This document shows, in pieces, positions 1 through 11,173 of a DNA stretch of 64,000 nucleotides; the first letter of the stretch is position 1, and every line of letters starts with the position of its first letter. A model generated the notes under the pieces. That model was not told the origin of the DNA, searched no databases, and saw only the letters and a program-made list of their open reading frames with translations. A program made the position numbers and the translations under genes. The DNA comes from Siphonodentalium dalli (taxonomy: Eukaryota > Mollusca > Scaphopoda > Gadilida > Siphonodentaliidae): the NCBI GenBank assembly GCA_032622095.1, contig CP136066.1:12113784-12177783 (forward strand), given 5' to 3'.

Positions 1-114
1 TACATCAACTATCTGTAAGTGCAGATGGATATCGAACATTCGTCACATTTACTATTTAAAGATTAGGCTAGTTCAAAAGATTATAGTCAAGTCAAACATA
101 ATACATTTGAATGG

Positions 115-453
115 TATAAGCGAGATCACTGAGTCGCCGTCATATACTTCCTGTCACTATAACCAAGTCCGGTTCCGTGGTTTTAGTGCTACAGGTCAAA
201 GTTCTGGAGTAGCATTTCCATATATGGAAGTAATAATTATTCAAAATCTCCATATATGGAAATTCTAATACAGAACCTGTAAAACCAGGTAACCGGACCT
301 GGTGGATTCAATATAGCCGCAAATAGTCATGAATTCCATATATTCAAAACTCCATATATGTAATACACCTCCAAAACTTTTACCAGTCGACTTAAACCGC
401 GGAATGGGGGCTAGATGGATCCAATATGGCCCCGACTCAGTGATCTCGCTTAT
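115..453. mobile_element. Family C foldback MITE, copy 1
   Basis: Inverted ends TATAAGCGAGATCACTGAGT and ACTCAGTGATCTCGCTTA. The inside holds repeated CCATATATGG motifs and CCGGTTCCGTGG/ACCGCGGAA blocks in inverted orientation. It lies in kinase intron 4. Confidence 0.75.
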
Positions 454-541
454 TATGGAATGTTGGAATTCTAAGGGCTTTTGAGTTAAAACTGATCATC
501 CTCGACACAAGAAGGCGGGTCATTATGTAGCCATGTCTCTC

Positions 542-690
542 ATTAAATACGTGTGTGCCATGCACTTTAACAAACGCATCGCTATTAATCAAGTAATCGT
601 ATGACTGAACTCGTGGAACTATACAGAGAGAGTCTTGATTAATAGCGATGCGTTTGTTAAAGTATATACGTGGCACACACGTATTTAATT
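542..690. repeat. Long inverted repeat (about 52-bp arms)
   Basis: Arms 542-593 and 634-690 pair almost completely, with outer tips ATTAAATACGTG and CACGTATTTAAT, around a 40-nt loop. It is probably a small palindromic MITE. Confidence 0.7.
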
Positions 691-868
691 TAGATTTTGT
701 TTATTTATATTGTTGCTCGTTTTTAACGACACGCCCCTGTAATAAACCATGGAATTTTCTGTTTTAATGTCAATAGTGTCACATGTCTCCGCGCATCCGT
801 TGATGCTGATGCAGGTGTTATATTGAGTAGATGCTCATCAACTGTTCAACCACCAATATTCCTAACTA

Positions 869-985
869 TGAAATAGTGTATCCGTCATTTGCAGAATGAG
901 GTCACCACTGTGCGGGATAGCAGCACTAAATTCACCCTCTGGGGACCTCACTGTGCCAATGACAGACAGACTAATTGCAGGCTTG
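869..985. mobile_element. Family B fragment, copy 1
   Basis: Contains CATTTGCAGAATGAGGTC and the inverted CACCCTCTGGGGACCTCA, ending AATTGCAGGCTTG. It is a short internally deleted copy in kinase intron 4, 88 bp past the exon 4 donor. Confidence 0.65.
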
Positions 986-1073
986 CTGTTCAACAACCAA
1001 TTATCGATCCTAACTTTGAAATTTCCTCAAGGCAACATCGTTCAAAATGTTCCAAGTTCCATTTCAAACTTAC

Positions 1074-1330
1074 CAGACTGGTTGTCATCGACCTTTGACC
1101 TTGTGAGGTAGAATCCATTTCTATACAAATCAACAATCTTCTGGATGTGGACTAGAAGGTCAGAGCTCGACATCGTCAGGTTGGAGAATGCGTCTACGAC
1201 TTTATCAACGAACGGACGTAACTTATGCGGCGCGCCGTGAGGCAGCAGGAACGTTGTGAAATGGCGACCAGCGTTGTATGTGTTCCTCTTCTCATTGTAG
1301 TGCTCACAAACGTTGTTGACACACTTGAGT
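1074..1330 (-). CDS. PKDCC: PKDCC/VLK-like kinase, exon 4 (residues 317-402, partial gene end)
   Basis: A 257-nt exon. The acceptor CATATTACAG ends at 1331 and the donor G|GTAAGT begins at 1073. The product begins LKCVNNVCEHYNEKRNTYNA and continues through FLLPHGAP to VDLYRNGFYLTRSK. It covers the helical C-lobe and matches the remembered PKDCC stretch CEGMNEKRNLYNAYR...LLPHSAPPSLRP...LHLYRSGQYL. It has a sequon NLT at N367. No AUG starts this segment, and it is recognised only by splice sites, frame and family match. The exon ends in phase 1. The following cysteine-rich C-terminal exon was not found in 1-1073 and should lie off the window. Confidence 0.92.
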
Positions 1331-1520
1331 CTGTAATATGAGAATATGTTACCTTGGTTACGCAGGATTTAACATCAGAGTTGGCATCATAATGTTATCA
1401 TTGCTGCAATTTTGGAAAATTCAAAACATGTCTCACATTGATAGTAAAAAAAAGATGCCATGCACCGATATAATAACGCCAATCCTATTCGGGAAAACGC
1501 TACAAATATTGATAGGCTTC

Positions 1521-1652
1521 CATAGCCGTACAGCGCCATATGATCTAACCCCCCCCCTATAGCCGTACGGCGCCATATGATCTACCCCCCCCCCCCATAG
1601 CCGTACGGCGCCATATGATCTAACCCCCTCCCCCGTAGCCGTACGGCGCCAG
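1521..1652 (+). repeat. Tandem repeat of about 42 bp with C-runs
   Basis: Three-plus copies of a CATAGCCGTACGGCGCC/ATATGATCTAA unit joined by runs of 7-14 C. It lies in kinase intron 3, so it is transcribed but spliced out. Confidence 0.8.
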
Positions 1653-1692
1653 AAATTTTATGAGGGCTGAGATTTTTTGCCCGAATTTTTGT

Positions 1693-1909
1693 TACAGCAA
1701 TGCCCAAAGTAATTGACCACTTAACCACAGCAGAATTATGGGTAATTTTTCAGGATTTAGTCGGAAATATGGCTTGTTGTCATTCATCGGAAATCTCTCG
1801 GCGAGAACTTTCCGATGAATGGCAACAAGCCATATTTCCGACTAAATCCTGAAAAATTACCCATAATTCTGCTGTGGTTAAGTGGTCAATTACTTTGGGC
1901 ATTACTGTA
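1693..1909. mobile_element. Family D palindromic MITE, copy 1
   Basis: TA-flanked palindrome from TACAGCAATGCCC to GGGCATTACTGTA. Arms pair over about 100 bp around ATCGGAAATCTCTCGGCGAG. It lies in kinase intron 3. Confidence 0.8.
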
Positions 1910-2449
1910 CATGATATATTCATGGTTGTAGCACATTTGTTGTAGAATATAGCTTGAATATACACATAATTATAACAACATAGATTCAAACTAACCTTAC
2001 ATTTGTATAATTGGGGCAGAAATGAGAAAAATACTGTAATTTGTCACAATTACCTCCTGAAATACCATTCAATTTGCCCGAAAATTGTCCGAATTTGACC
2101 GATCATTGTCCGAATTTGACCGCAAACTGACCGAATTTTGAGCTTCCAAAACATTTGGGGGTGCAGCCCTTCAATCACCGGCCAGTACGGCTATGCAAGC
2201 TTCGGGTTACAAAGCTATATTGCAAAAACTTTTATATCATTTGTGTCAATCGGTCAAGACAAAAATATGGTACATGTAAAGATATATTGCACCATGCACG
2301 ACGCAAACATACAGAGGATGCTGACAATGGCTCAAACTCAATTTGTCAACACCAAACACAAGACACCATTACACCAAAGCATCAAACACAAGACAACATT
2401 ACAGTGATTACACCAAAGCATTTGCATGATTGTCCTTGGGATATCTCAC

Positions 2450-2658
2450 CTCTGTGTGAAATTAGCAGACGAGAAAACAATGGTACACTCATCATCCGTA
2501 GAACAGCGAGGATCGCCGAATCCTACGTCATCAACGTCCGACAGCTTCATCTCGTCCCCGACGAGAACAAACTGCTGTCGCCGGAAGTCGTTCATAGACG
2601 TGCTACCATACGGCGTCTTGGCGAGGAAGTCCACTAGCTTAGTGACGTCATATGATAT
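2450..2658 (-). CDS. PKDCC: PKDCC/VLK-like kinase, exon 3 (residues 248-316): catalytic core
   Basis: A 209-nt exon starting ISYDVTKLVDFLAK after acceptor TTTATTTCAG and ending NFTQ plus two bases before donor GTGAGA. It holds the catalytic loop in atypical form (MNDFRRQQFVLV, Asp271) in place of a canonical HRD, and SDVDDVGF (Asp288, Asp290, Asp291) where a usual kinase has DFG. Vertebrate PKDCC has similar LDFRPRQFVLV and DLDD blocks, as I recall, so the departures are family traits rather than decay. N313 lies in an NFT sequon. The exon ends in phase 2, and exon 4 supplies the third base of Arg317. Confidence 0.95.
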
Positions 2659-2983
2659 CTGAAATAAATCATAATTAAAGATGAAATTCAAACTGAAAAT
2701 GTGACCTCGTTAAGTAGGCCTTCATGTATTTATATAATTAAACACTGCCACAGGAGTGGGAAATATGAAGCTTCGCTATTTTTAGATTTGGGGATTCCAG
2801 TAAAATTATAGCTACTCCGGAAAGATACTAATCCGCACGCCTATATATTAACTCGCGCGCTATTTTTTATAATTTATTTTCCAACGTCTCAAAACCAACG
2901 AGGTCTAACACTCCCAACGTTGGTCATAATTTTCAATAGTTGGAAATTTTACACTACAAATAGGTTGAAATTATTCTCATTGG

Positions 2984-3404
2984 TTAAAGGGTCCCCATAT
3001 CATCAAGATACAACAACAACATTTCTTCAAAATACGCTTCAGTCATCAGAATCGATTAATTGCAAGAAAATAATGCTAACCACTGTCAACTATGGTATCA
3101 AATTTCCCAAAACGTGCATTTTATTCAATGAAATATGGCCGTATTATCACTTGAGTATTCACGATATTTAGCCGTATTACCACTTATTTTTTATTATCCA
3201 TCTTCGTCCGTAATTTTGACCGAGACCATCCATTTGATGCGTGTTTCTGGGCCACACACAATAGAAATAACAAACTTCAAAAATCGATATCTGATCACTC
3301 TGAGCTTTAATGGGTAGGTTCCTCGACTCGATTCAAATATTTTTTACCCCCGAAGCCAAAGAAATAGTAATTTAGGGATGTTTAATCGGATTGAGTACCT
3401 TTAA
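2984..3404. mobile_element. Family F element, copy 1
   Basis: Starts TTAAAGGGTCCCCATATC and ends CGGATTGAGTACCTTTAA, with TTAA at both ends. It shares an ATACAACAACAACA block with copy 2 (inverted) and the GATATCTGATCACTC region. Kinase intron 2. Confidence 0.65.
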
Positions 3405-4083
3405 TTTTGCAAACAGTAATTAGTGGGGAATTTGTTATTTTTAAACCAACAGAACACATTTTTCTACTTTTGTCAAAATTTTGGTCTGAAATGGCCATCA
3501 TGAAATTTTCTAACCTAAGTGGGTGTATATTGAACATTTCCACTGAACAGTTGGAAAGTCTATCCCAACTGAAACACTCTATAGGCACGTCCTGGGTCGA
3601 CCGCCACTTGTATAATATTTGGAAAAGAATTAAATTTTCTGGTCGACACCATGCAGTCGCAATCATATGGCTGCAGCAGGTTGGTGGTGTCACGTGACTG
3701 GTGTATGAGATAATGATACCTGGGACCGCGGGGTATTTTTCTGTTAATGAGAGTGTCAATATTTGGTACGCTAACTCTGCTCTGTGTAAGTAAATGTTTG
3801 CTATGGGGAGGCCACTTCCTAGATCGATATAACTCGTGGTGTGGTACAACAGTACATTGTATGTAAAAGTGCCGACGCCAACAGCACCACACAGTGTATA
3901 TATATGGGTGTGTGTGTGTGGAGGAGCCGGCACAAACCATCATATACTGCATGACAAAATGCAGTCGTAAATAAATTTCGAAGTACAATTGCTTGGCGCG
4001 CTAGTACCGTGCGCGAGTCTGGGAGCAAATGTACGCTAAGTTTACTTAGACTGGGCAAAATGGTCAGGTTATTTACTATGAAT
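3405..4083. other. Intron 2 stretch, mostly unassigned
   Basis: The first 150 bp contain GGAAATTTC/TTCCAACTG-like fragments of the degenerate family J. A short (GT)n run is at 3906-3921. Overlapping open frames on the minus strand here have no recognisable domain, and I see no gene. Confidence 0.4.
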
Positions 4084-4413
4084 CAAGTCTGAGTTTAGTG
4101 TGCCTGTCATTTGCAGAATGAGGTCCCCAGAAGGTGAATTTAGTGACGCTATCCCAAATTGCGGGCTAGCATCACCAAATTCACCCTCTTGGGATCTCAT
4201 TCTGCATGGCCTCGTCTGCTATTGGAGACATAGACTCAGATTGTAGTTCCCAAATGATTATTGCGATGTATACCCATTGGGAACCTCAACTATGCAATGT
4301 GTCGTCGGCCAATTTGGGGATATAGAGAAACTAAACTAAATAAGAAATAGAACCTATCTGATAAAGTTTCTATAGAAATTTGATGATAAAGAAACTTTCC
4401 AGAGAAGAGTTTT
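4084..4413. mobile_element. Family B foldback MITE, copy 2 (right end lost)
   Basis: The left tip CAAGTCTGAGTTTAGTG and left palindrome are intact, followed by the typical middle (GAAACTTTCCAGAGAAG). The right palindrome is missing, and the 4515-4846 foldback follows shortly after, so the copy is broken. Confidence 0.7.
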
Positions 4414-4514
4414 AGGCACATTAAACTACATATCGGGCGTCTAGTTGTAGCTTGCATGGTACGTATCGGGCGTCTGGTTGTAGCTTGCATGGTAAAAATG
4501 GGGCAGTTACTATA

Positions 4515-4846
4515 TAGTGCTGAAGGGGTCACTCTCACCAAACAAAATGCTGAAGGGTACACAGGGTTTGAAAATGTGCTGAAGGGTACACAGGGTTTGT
4601 GATCGGCACGAACACCATTACTTAAATTGTGTTTATGAAAGTATGGCGTCCATTAGCTGTTTGTTTTCAGTACATTTTGATATTCATTGGAACGAAAACA
4701 ATTATTCTCTAACAGAAATCATGACAGATACGAAGACTGAATGTCCTTTAGAATGACATTTCAAACCCTGTGTACCATTCAGCACATTTTGAAAATCCTG
4801 TGTACCCTTCAACACTTCTTTTGGTGAGAGTGACCCCTTCAGCGTT
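4515..4846. mobile_element. Foldback element with CTGAAGGG tips
   Basis: The left arm GCTGAAGGGGTCACTCTCAC and the right arm GTGAGAGTGACCCCTTCAGC are perfect complements. Internal GTACACAGGGTTT blocks also pair. Unrelated central sequence (about 4600-4750) separates the arms. Confidence 0.7.
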
Positions 4847-5263
4847 ACTAGTAAGGACCAGTCTAATCTCTGACACACCAACCAACACAGTCTGGCCTCA
4901 GCTGCATCATCACCTGCGCACTCATCACACAACCAACGGGTGATGACACTCGCACAGGAGTGGGATGCGGGCACTGCACCATCGAGAGTTGATGAGCCCC
5001 AACCAACCTTAAGTCAACCGGCTGGCATTGCGCCCTCTTCCTAGAGTTGAGCCCGTAGTACAAGCCCGAAATACAACAGACTAAGTCAACTGGAGTCCAT
5101 GCAAGCACCAAGTAGGACATTGTGTACAACTATTCACAACTCGAAACAATATATCTACGTATCAACAAACAAAACTCACACAGAGAAATCAAGGTAAGTC
5201 TTCTCCGCCTGTCCTGGTTCTGAATGGGAGGGGGGCTTTGCTTCTTGCTTTGGTGGCATCCAC

Positions 5264-5299
5264 CTCATGCACAGTAGGCAAACACCTACTGTGCATGAG
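5264..5299. repeat. Perfect 15-bp hairpin
   Basis: CTCATGCACAGTAGG (5264-5278), a 6-nt loop and its exact complement (5285-5299). Too short for a typical pre-miRNA. Kinase intron 2. Confidence 0.6.
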
Positions 5300-5503
5300 C
5301 ATATATCAATCTAACAAACTCTACAAACGCTCTTCAGCGGAATCACGGCATTCAAAAGTGGGTTGTATATATAGGAGAGGGCCGACGGCCCTTTCAAATC
5401 TTCCCGAGTATCATCCCAAACTCCAAACTTGTTCAGTCTAATCTCTAATGCGCGAACTTCAGCAACAACTGTCTAGGTTTCAACTCCATGGAAGTAAAAG
5501 TAC

Positions 5504-5561
5504 ATTTTCATAACATATTTTCATAACATATTTTCATAACATATTTTCATAACATATTTTC
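5504..5561 (+). repeat. 13-bp tandem repeat
   Basis: ATTTTCATAACAT repeated four times without change, plus six bases of a fifth. Neighbouring sequence (5565-5760) resembles 45.8-46.0 kb, so a dispersed repeat surrounds it. Confidence 0.85.
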
Positions 5562-6016
5562 GTTGCTATAGTTACTCAGTGAATGAAACTTTCTAACTAG
5601 CTGTCGTCTTTCGTTCTTTCCGCGACTCTCATGTCTGTTTATCTCCGCGCACTGAATATCTACTGCTGAATAGACTGGTTCTATAAGTCCGAAAGTGCAA
5701 AAAATCTGAAAACGTAGCAACGTGACACCTCAAGCTACAGTATACTGCGGCTGGTGTGGTATGTATGTATAAGGACAGACGATAATCTTGCCACAAATGG
5801 CGGGATTTCACTGTTAACTATAGCAAGAACTGAAGTAAGGTGTCGGCTCAAACCACCAAGTGGATGAAGGTACTTTTTAACATCATAAATTTGCCCTTCA
5901 ACATCATATAAATAGTTAAATCAACATGACTCACCATGTCACATGATATCATGACCACTTAACCTGTGGTGATATGCCATATCCAGCAATATCAACATAA
6001 ATTAAGGTTCCCTCAC

Positions 6017-6145
6017 CTTCAATCGGTCCTCCCATGACATCTGCAGAATTTTTATAAGGTCCACGGTCTCGCCCAGTTCGGTTACCATGGCAATAAAGGG
6101 TGGGTTCTCCCTGGCGTTGTCGTCTGGAAAGCAGAATCCAAGAAC
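6017..6145 (-). CDS. PKDCC: PKDCC/VLK-like kinase, exon 2 (residues 205-247)
   Basis: A 129-nt exon of 43 codons, in phase 0 at both ends. The acceptor reads TTATATTCCAG|G and the donor AAG|GTGAGG, the same donor as exon 1. It begins VLGFCFPDD and ends TVDLIKILQMSWEDRLK. The block MVTELGETVDLIK is the beta-5/hinge region, and SWEDR is a strong PKDCC-type motif that I recall from vertebrate proteins. The nearest ATG in the frame is at 6184 inside the intron, so this is an internal exon and not a short gene. Confidence 0.95.
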
Positions 6146-6410
6146 CTGGAATATAATGTTTCCGTTATTAATAAATAGTGCCATAGTCTATACAGATATC
6201 CGAACGTGACCTCATGTAATATTAAACATAGCAATCGCTAAATGGATAATATAAAGTTATGGCTATGTATGGAACAAAGTTTGTTTGCGTCTCCATGCAG
6301 TTAAAATTACAGGCAGTGACTTTTTTGGATGTGATTGACCTTGCTTGCATGGATAACTCGTACCCAAAATGCACACTGGCATGAAATAGTCGACATTTAT
6401 TTAGCCAATG

Positions 6411-6500
6411 TACAGTAATGCCCTAAATAATCAACTCCTTAACCACAGCATAATTATGGGTACATTGGTTAAGGAGTCGATTATTTAGGGCATTACTGTA
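6411..6500. mobile_element. Family D palindromic MITE, copy 2 (short)
   Basis: TACAGTAATGCCCTAAATAA to GGGCATTACTGTA, TA at both ends. An internally deleted version of the 217-bp copies. Confidence 0.75.
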
Positions 6501-6602
6501 CATAACAATACTATATAATCTGTTTGTGAAACAGCGAAACCGAAGAGATTGCAGCCGGTTGTCGGAGATTCGTGGTATAAACATGTTGCCACAAACAGTG
6601 GG

Positions 6603-6990
6603 TTAACCCTTTACCCAACAAACCGGCCAAAACCGGCCAAATAAAGCTTCAACAGCCTAAAATATCTTCGGTCTGTCTCAATAGAACCATACAAATATGG
6701 ATATCATTGGAATCGGCTCCTTGACCACATTGTGATAGTTACAGTTATGCCCTGTGCCAATGCATTCTCTTATATATGCGAGTCGACCATAGGTCGCCTC
6801 GCATATATAAGAGAATGCATTGGCCTAAAAAAAATCTTTTTTTAATACTTTTTACCATTCTTTAACAATTTTATAATTTTTAATGTGTTAAGCCAATGCA
6901 TTCTCTTATATATGCGAGGCGACCTATGGTCGACTCGCATATATAAGAGAATGCATTGGCACAGGGCCCTTCTGTTGGGTAAAGGGTTAA
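6603..6990. mobile_element. Family A MITE, TTAACCCTTTACCC shell, copy 1
   Basis: Starts TTAACCCTTTACCCAACA and ends TGTTGGGTAAAGGGTTAA. It carries two copies of the roughly 70-bp hairpin cassette bounded by CCCTGTGCC and GGCACAGGG. Near-identical to 43718-44114 and 53430-53829. TTAA target and CCCTTT tips recall piggyBac-like elements. Confidence 0.88.
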
Positions 6991-7662
6991 AACATAGCAC
7001 CAACTAAAGTAAGGACTCTTTAGCAGATAGAATCAATGTCTTTTGTGCTATAAAGAGGAAACATGGAAGACGTCAGTGTGATCGATAACGCTGAATGAGC
7101 GTCGATTGTTCGGGCCGCTGGGACCCCCGCCGCCACATTGTATGAGCAGACGATAGGCGCCATTATGCGCGCGCACACCAACAATTCATGACAGCTGTCG
7201 TCTGATGAATTTCATAAACAATCGTCGATAATAAACGCTTCCCTAATGAGAGACCTCCAAACATGACATTTCTTTTCTTTAGTTTGGATGTAATCATGCC
7301 TTATTTAAAATCGGTTCGATCAATTTGGGTAAATAGCGTTGTGCATATAGCAACGCGCATGTCGCCCGCGTATGCGCGAATGTGCAACACGTGACTGGTC
7401 GTTTGTCAATGACAGATATTCGTGGAATTGAGCAGCAAATGTTATAAACATGTGTGAAGTACATGTACTTGAAATGGCCACCCTTCAGATCCACGATTGT
7501 GACATGCAAGGAACACATGGCGACATGGAGGCTATTGAGGTGGGGTCCCAATATATCGATGCACGGGGGCGTGCAAGCGGTCTAAGTATTAAAACAAAGT
7601 TATAGAACTTCAAACGAATGCCCTTCGAATGCAGTTATACAAGTTTAGGATGTGATGTCCAT
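6991..7662. other. Repeat-poor island in kinase intron 1
   Basis: No repeat family recognised. It includes CpG-rich words (CGATAACG, GGGCCGCTGGG, GCGCGCGCAC), a GACGTCAG half-CRE at 7069 and an E-box in GACAGCTGTCG at about 7191. Open frames here carry no recognisable domain. It may be intronic regulatory DNA or just unique sequence. Confidence 0.35.
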
Positions 7663-7925
7663 GCATAAGCGAGATAACCGAGTCTCTACCATATTGGATC
7701 CATCCAGAGCCGTTCCGAGCAATCAGTGCTATACAGGTCAAAGTTATGGAGTGGCATTCCATATATGGAGCTTTTGAACATTCATGAATTCCATATGTAG
7801 AATTCATGAATATTCAAAATTCCATATATGGAATGCTACTCCAGAACTTTGACCTGTAGCACTTAAACCGCGGAATTGGGGCTGGATGGATCCAATATGG
7901 TAGCGACTCAGTGATCTCGATTGTT
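7663..7925. mobile_element. Family C foldback MITE, copy 2
   Basis: Tips ATAAGCGAGATAACCGAGTC and GACTCAGTGATCTCG, with CCATATATGGA motifs in inverted pairs inside. Kinase intron 1. Confidence 0.75.
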
Positions 7926-8689
7926 GTCTCAGCATCCGGTCACGTGATCTCGGTCGTTATTTTCAGATTGCGACAGCGAGATCGGCCTGTCAAGTGACTA
8001 CTTTACAAGCTGATACTTTATAGATAAGAGCAGACGACACAGTAATGAAATCTCATGTTTTTATTTGATTAACTGCGTCATGAAATCATAGACGGGGATA
8101 AAGTTATCTCTGGGTGCGCCATAAATCTTAGCTGAAATGTCGTCTGCTGTATAAGATAAGATAATATTTAACGCATAACACACCTGATATGGCAGTATGT
8201 AAACAATGAAATGTAACAAAGTGTACCATATGGGACAATCGGCGATATATGCATGCAAAGCGTACCATGCATACAAGTATATATGAGACAATCGGCGATA
8301 TTTCAAAGTGTACCTTATATACATAGAGGATATGAGACAATCTATTAATTTTTCTGGGAATGATAATGTTTCATACTTTTAATATAGTTTATGCCTTATG
8401 TCAGCTATTAATCAAATCGTTGCAACCTTCGATTCTACTTTACAAAGACAATGTTAAGGTCCGGGCCGATATATACATTAAATTACATTGCCTGTTACAC
8501 TGAAGCAATCTTGGTCTGGTTCAAGTGGGGGGGGGTGCAAATAAATTGGTTTGGATCAACTTCAACAAGGGCGAGTGTAGATGGCATTGGCAAGGTGAAC
8601 ATACCACCACACCCCCCACTAACGGGGACCCCTGGGCCACAGGTCCCCTGGTGCGACAACCCCACCATGAGTATCCACCTTAAAATATC

Positions 8690-9317
8690 TTAATACAAGG
8701 TTTGTATCTACATGTATATACATATCAGGCCAATATTGAGCAAAAATTCATCAAAATCCCCTTTACATGAGATAATGCCACAAAACCAGTTCTTTAGCCC
8801 ATATTCGCACCTTTAATTTGATGTATCTCTGGCATCGATAAGTTGAAGATCACAAAAGATATATATAAATAGGTGCACACTTTCGAAATCGGACAAACCC
8901 TTGAACAGATTCCCATCAAATATAGCATAGCAGCACTGTAGAATTGACTCTGCTGAGGTCACACAGACAGGACAACACATGGTGAATCATTGTGACAGGT
9001 CACACGGACAGGACCACACACGGTGAATCATTGTGACAAGTGGAATTCTGCAGGGCTAGCTATGCTTTATTTGATGGGAATCTGTGCAAGGGTTTGTCCG
9101 ATTTCGGAAGTGTGCGCATGTTCTTATATATATTTGGTGACCTTCCACGTATCGATGCGGCAGATACATCAAATTAAAGGTGAGAATGTGGTCTAAAGAA
9201 ATGGTTATGTGGCATTATCTAAAGCACAGGGGATTTTGATGAATTTTGATGGCAAGTGAGTCTATATATATGGCTATATGCTCAATAAAGGTCCGATAGA
9301 TACAAACCTTGTATTAA
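8690..9317. mobile_element. TTAA-flanked foldback MITE, 628 bp
   Basis: TTAATACAAGGTTTGTATC and its complement GATACAAACCTTGTATTAA end the element, with TTAA at both borders. Arms of about 280 bp pair imperfectly. The loop holds two copies of a 40-bp ACAGGAC/GGTGAATCATTGTGAC repeat. Confidence 0.82.
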
Positions 9318-9353
9318 AGGTACTTAATCCGAATTAACGCTCGCAAATTACTA

Positions 9354-9406
9354 TTTCCTTGGTTGCCTCATTGGTTGTCTCATTGGTTGCCTCATTGGTT
9401 GCTCCT
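9354..9406 (+). repeat. 13-bp tandem repeat (CCTCATTGGTTG type)
   Basis: Four near-copies of TTGGTTGCCTCA. The same motif precedes another family G fragment at 60029-60062, so this repeat belongs to that element's 5' flank or body. Confidence 0.7.
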
Positions 9407-9418
9407 ATATCATCGGTG

Positions 9419-9667
9419 TTAAAGATATATTATGTAATTATTCAGGTGCTACAAACTGGTAAGTTAGTATTCATGCGCTATGACAACTGAAGGAATGTAA
9501 CATTCTACTAACATCGCCGAAAATTTGAAGCAAATCGACCGTACCACTCCATAGAAAACATCGTCAGAACTGCGCTCAATTGTAAATATGTATTACTCGA
9601 TTCGGGACGCATCTATCGGCGATAAACTAACGAAAACGATTTCGCCATCGAGAGTCACTGCATTTAA
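9419..9667 (+). mobile_element. Family G element, copy 1 (3' truncated)
   Basis: Starts TTAAAGATATATTATG and continues through CGCCGAAAATTTGAAGC and GATTCGGGACGCATC to GAGTCACTGCATTTAA. It stops at the TTAA where family F copy 2 begins. Confidence 0.65.
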
Positions 9668-10092
9668 AGGTACTCAATTTTTGCTTCGGGGGTAACAAAT
9701 ATTTGATTCGAGTCGAGGAACCCACCCATCAAAGCTAGGAGTGATCAGATATCGATGTTTTCAATCTATTATTTAAATTTTTGGTGGCCCAGTAAACTGT
9801 CGACGAGAAGAACTTATCTGACCAGATAGCGGATGAAGATCGATAACTCTAAAATCCGGTGGCTTTTTTGTGTCAGATATTTTACAACTGGCAAAATTTC
9901 GTTGAACAAAACGTTGATAAATAACAGGTTTTGGGCAATTTTATACTATAGTTGACTGTGGTTTAATTATAGCATTATTTTTGGGCAATTAATCGATTCT
10001 GATAACTGAAGCATATTTTGAAGAAATGTTGTTGTTGTTGTTGTATCTTGATGATATGGGGACCCTCTGGTCGGATTGAGTACCTTGGCTTT
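9664..10092. mobile_element. Family F element, copy 2
   Basis: Starts TTAAAGGTACTCAATTT and ends CGGATTGAGTACCTTGGC...TTTAA, in inverse orientation to copy 1 (2984-3404). It shares the first TTAA with the end of the family G fragment, which suggests insertion at that TTAA. Confidence 0.65.
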
Positions 10093-11173
10093 AAGCTTTT
10101 AAGGTGGATACTTATGGTGGGGTTGTCGTACCAAGGGACCTGTGCCTTATAGCCACGACGTCTCTGGACACAGCTGTTAGGTGGTGCACTTTCCCTGCCC
10201 ATAAGACGTGTAAGCTGCCACCACACAATAATCGTCAGCATAATAACAACAATATCATAAAGTCTGACATCCCCCGCAGGTTCCAATCAGTTGATTATTG
10301 ATGGAGTGGTGCCGCGTCACTGCCCATCCATGGATCCTTCCGCCGTCAACATATCGCATAGAGAGGTACCACGCTGCGCGAGAATGCGCAGACAACAAAA
10401 GCTGACATGTCATCGACGCAGCGGGTATGGTGTCGTCTGCACTCGTTAAACATGAACGGTCACGTCATATGTTATTTAGAGGATCTGTACCAGGATATCG
10501 CCAAGGACCAGGGACGTGTCCCATTAACCCCCAAATTTGGTCAATATTTTCAACAGTTGGAAATTGCATACTAGACACAACATCAATAGTATATAGGTTG
10601 AATTTTTAAGTATATGGATTGAATTAGTTCTGAATTATTTAGTGAACATTTTGTTGCGTTTAGATCAAAAGTCGAATATTTTCCTGGTTAAATGGGGTGG
10701 GGGTTCAAGGGGTGGGGGTTCAGTTGGAGGGGTACGATATGAAATTCCACGTAGACCCCCCTTCCTTGGCGGAGGCCCTCTAGCCACGTATGTGCGAAGA
10801 TCGCATCGGTGGTGTACATGTAATAATGTGATGGCCTATATACGTGTTACTCTAACGATGGATCTAACGAAGTCAACTAATTTCATAATTCCAGATGATA
10901 TGTGTTGTTGTTATGCTTTTGCTATGCTGAAGGATATAATATTTGAGTTGGAATATATACGGTTTCATGTCCCGATGCATAATCGAGTTGGATCCATGTT
11001 CATTATGCCCTGGCAACATTCTACCATCTTCAAATATATAGGTGGTTATATTTAATGGAATGTTTTATTTGTATTTTCTAAAATTTGGAAAGTTGTCCTG
11101 GGAATATTTCATGCCATGACATCCACTTTTTCAAGACCATGTCCACACGTGCAATTGCTATTTAATGTGTTTC
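10093..11173. other. Unassigned intron 1 DNA with repeat remnants
   Basis: The opening 100 bp mirror 8600-8690 in inverted orientation (GTGGATACTTATGGTGGGG and CCCCACCATGAGTATCCAC), so an element once bracketed this region. 10520-10770 contains family J pieces (TTTTCAACAGTTGGAAATTG) and a G-rich stretch. The open frame at 10642-11055 is low complexity at its start and unrecognised. Confidence 0.4.

Noticed and set aside
1-1073. Search for the next kinase exon (cysteine-rich C-terminus)
   Set aside because: No segment with acceptor/donor and a fitting frame was seen; only MITEs C1 and B1 and a hairpin. It should lie beyond the window.
3382-4058. Overlapping minus-strand ORFs (up to 183 codons)
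   Set aside because: Cross a (GT)n run and family J remnants; neither domain, splice logic nor a partner exon.
5264-5299. microRNA precursor
   Set aside because: Stem is only 15 bp with a 6-nt loop, too short for a typical animal pre-miRNA.
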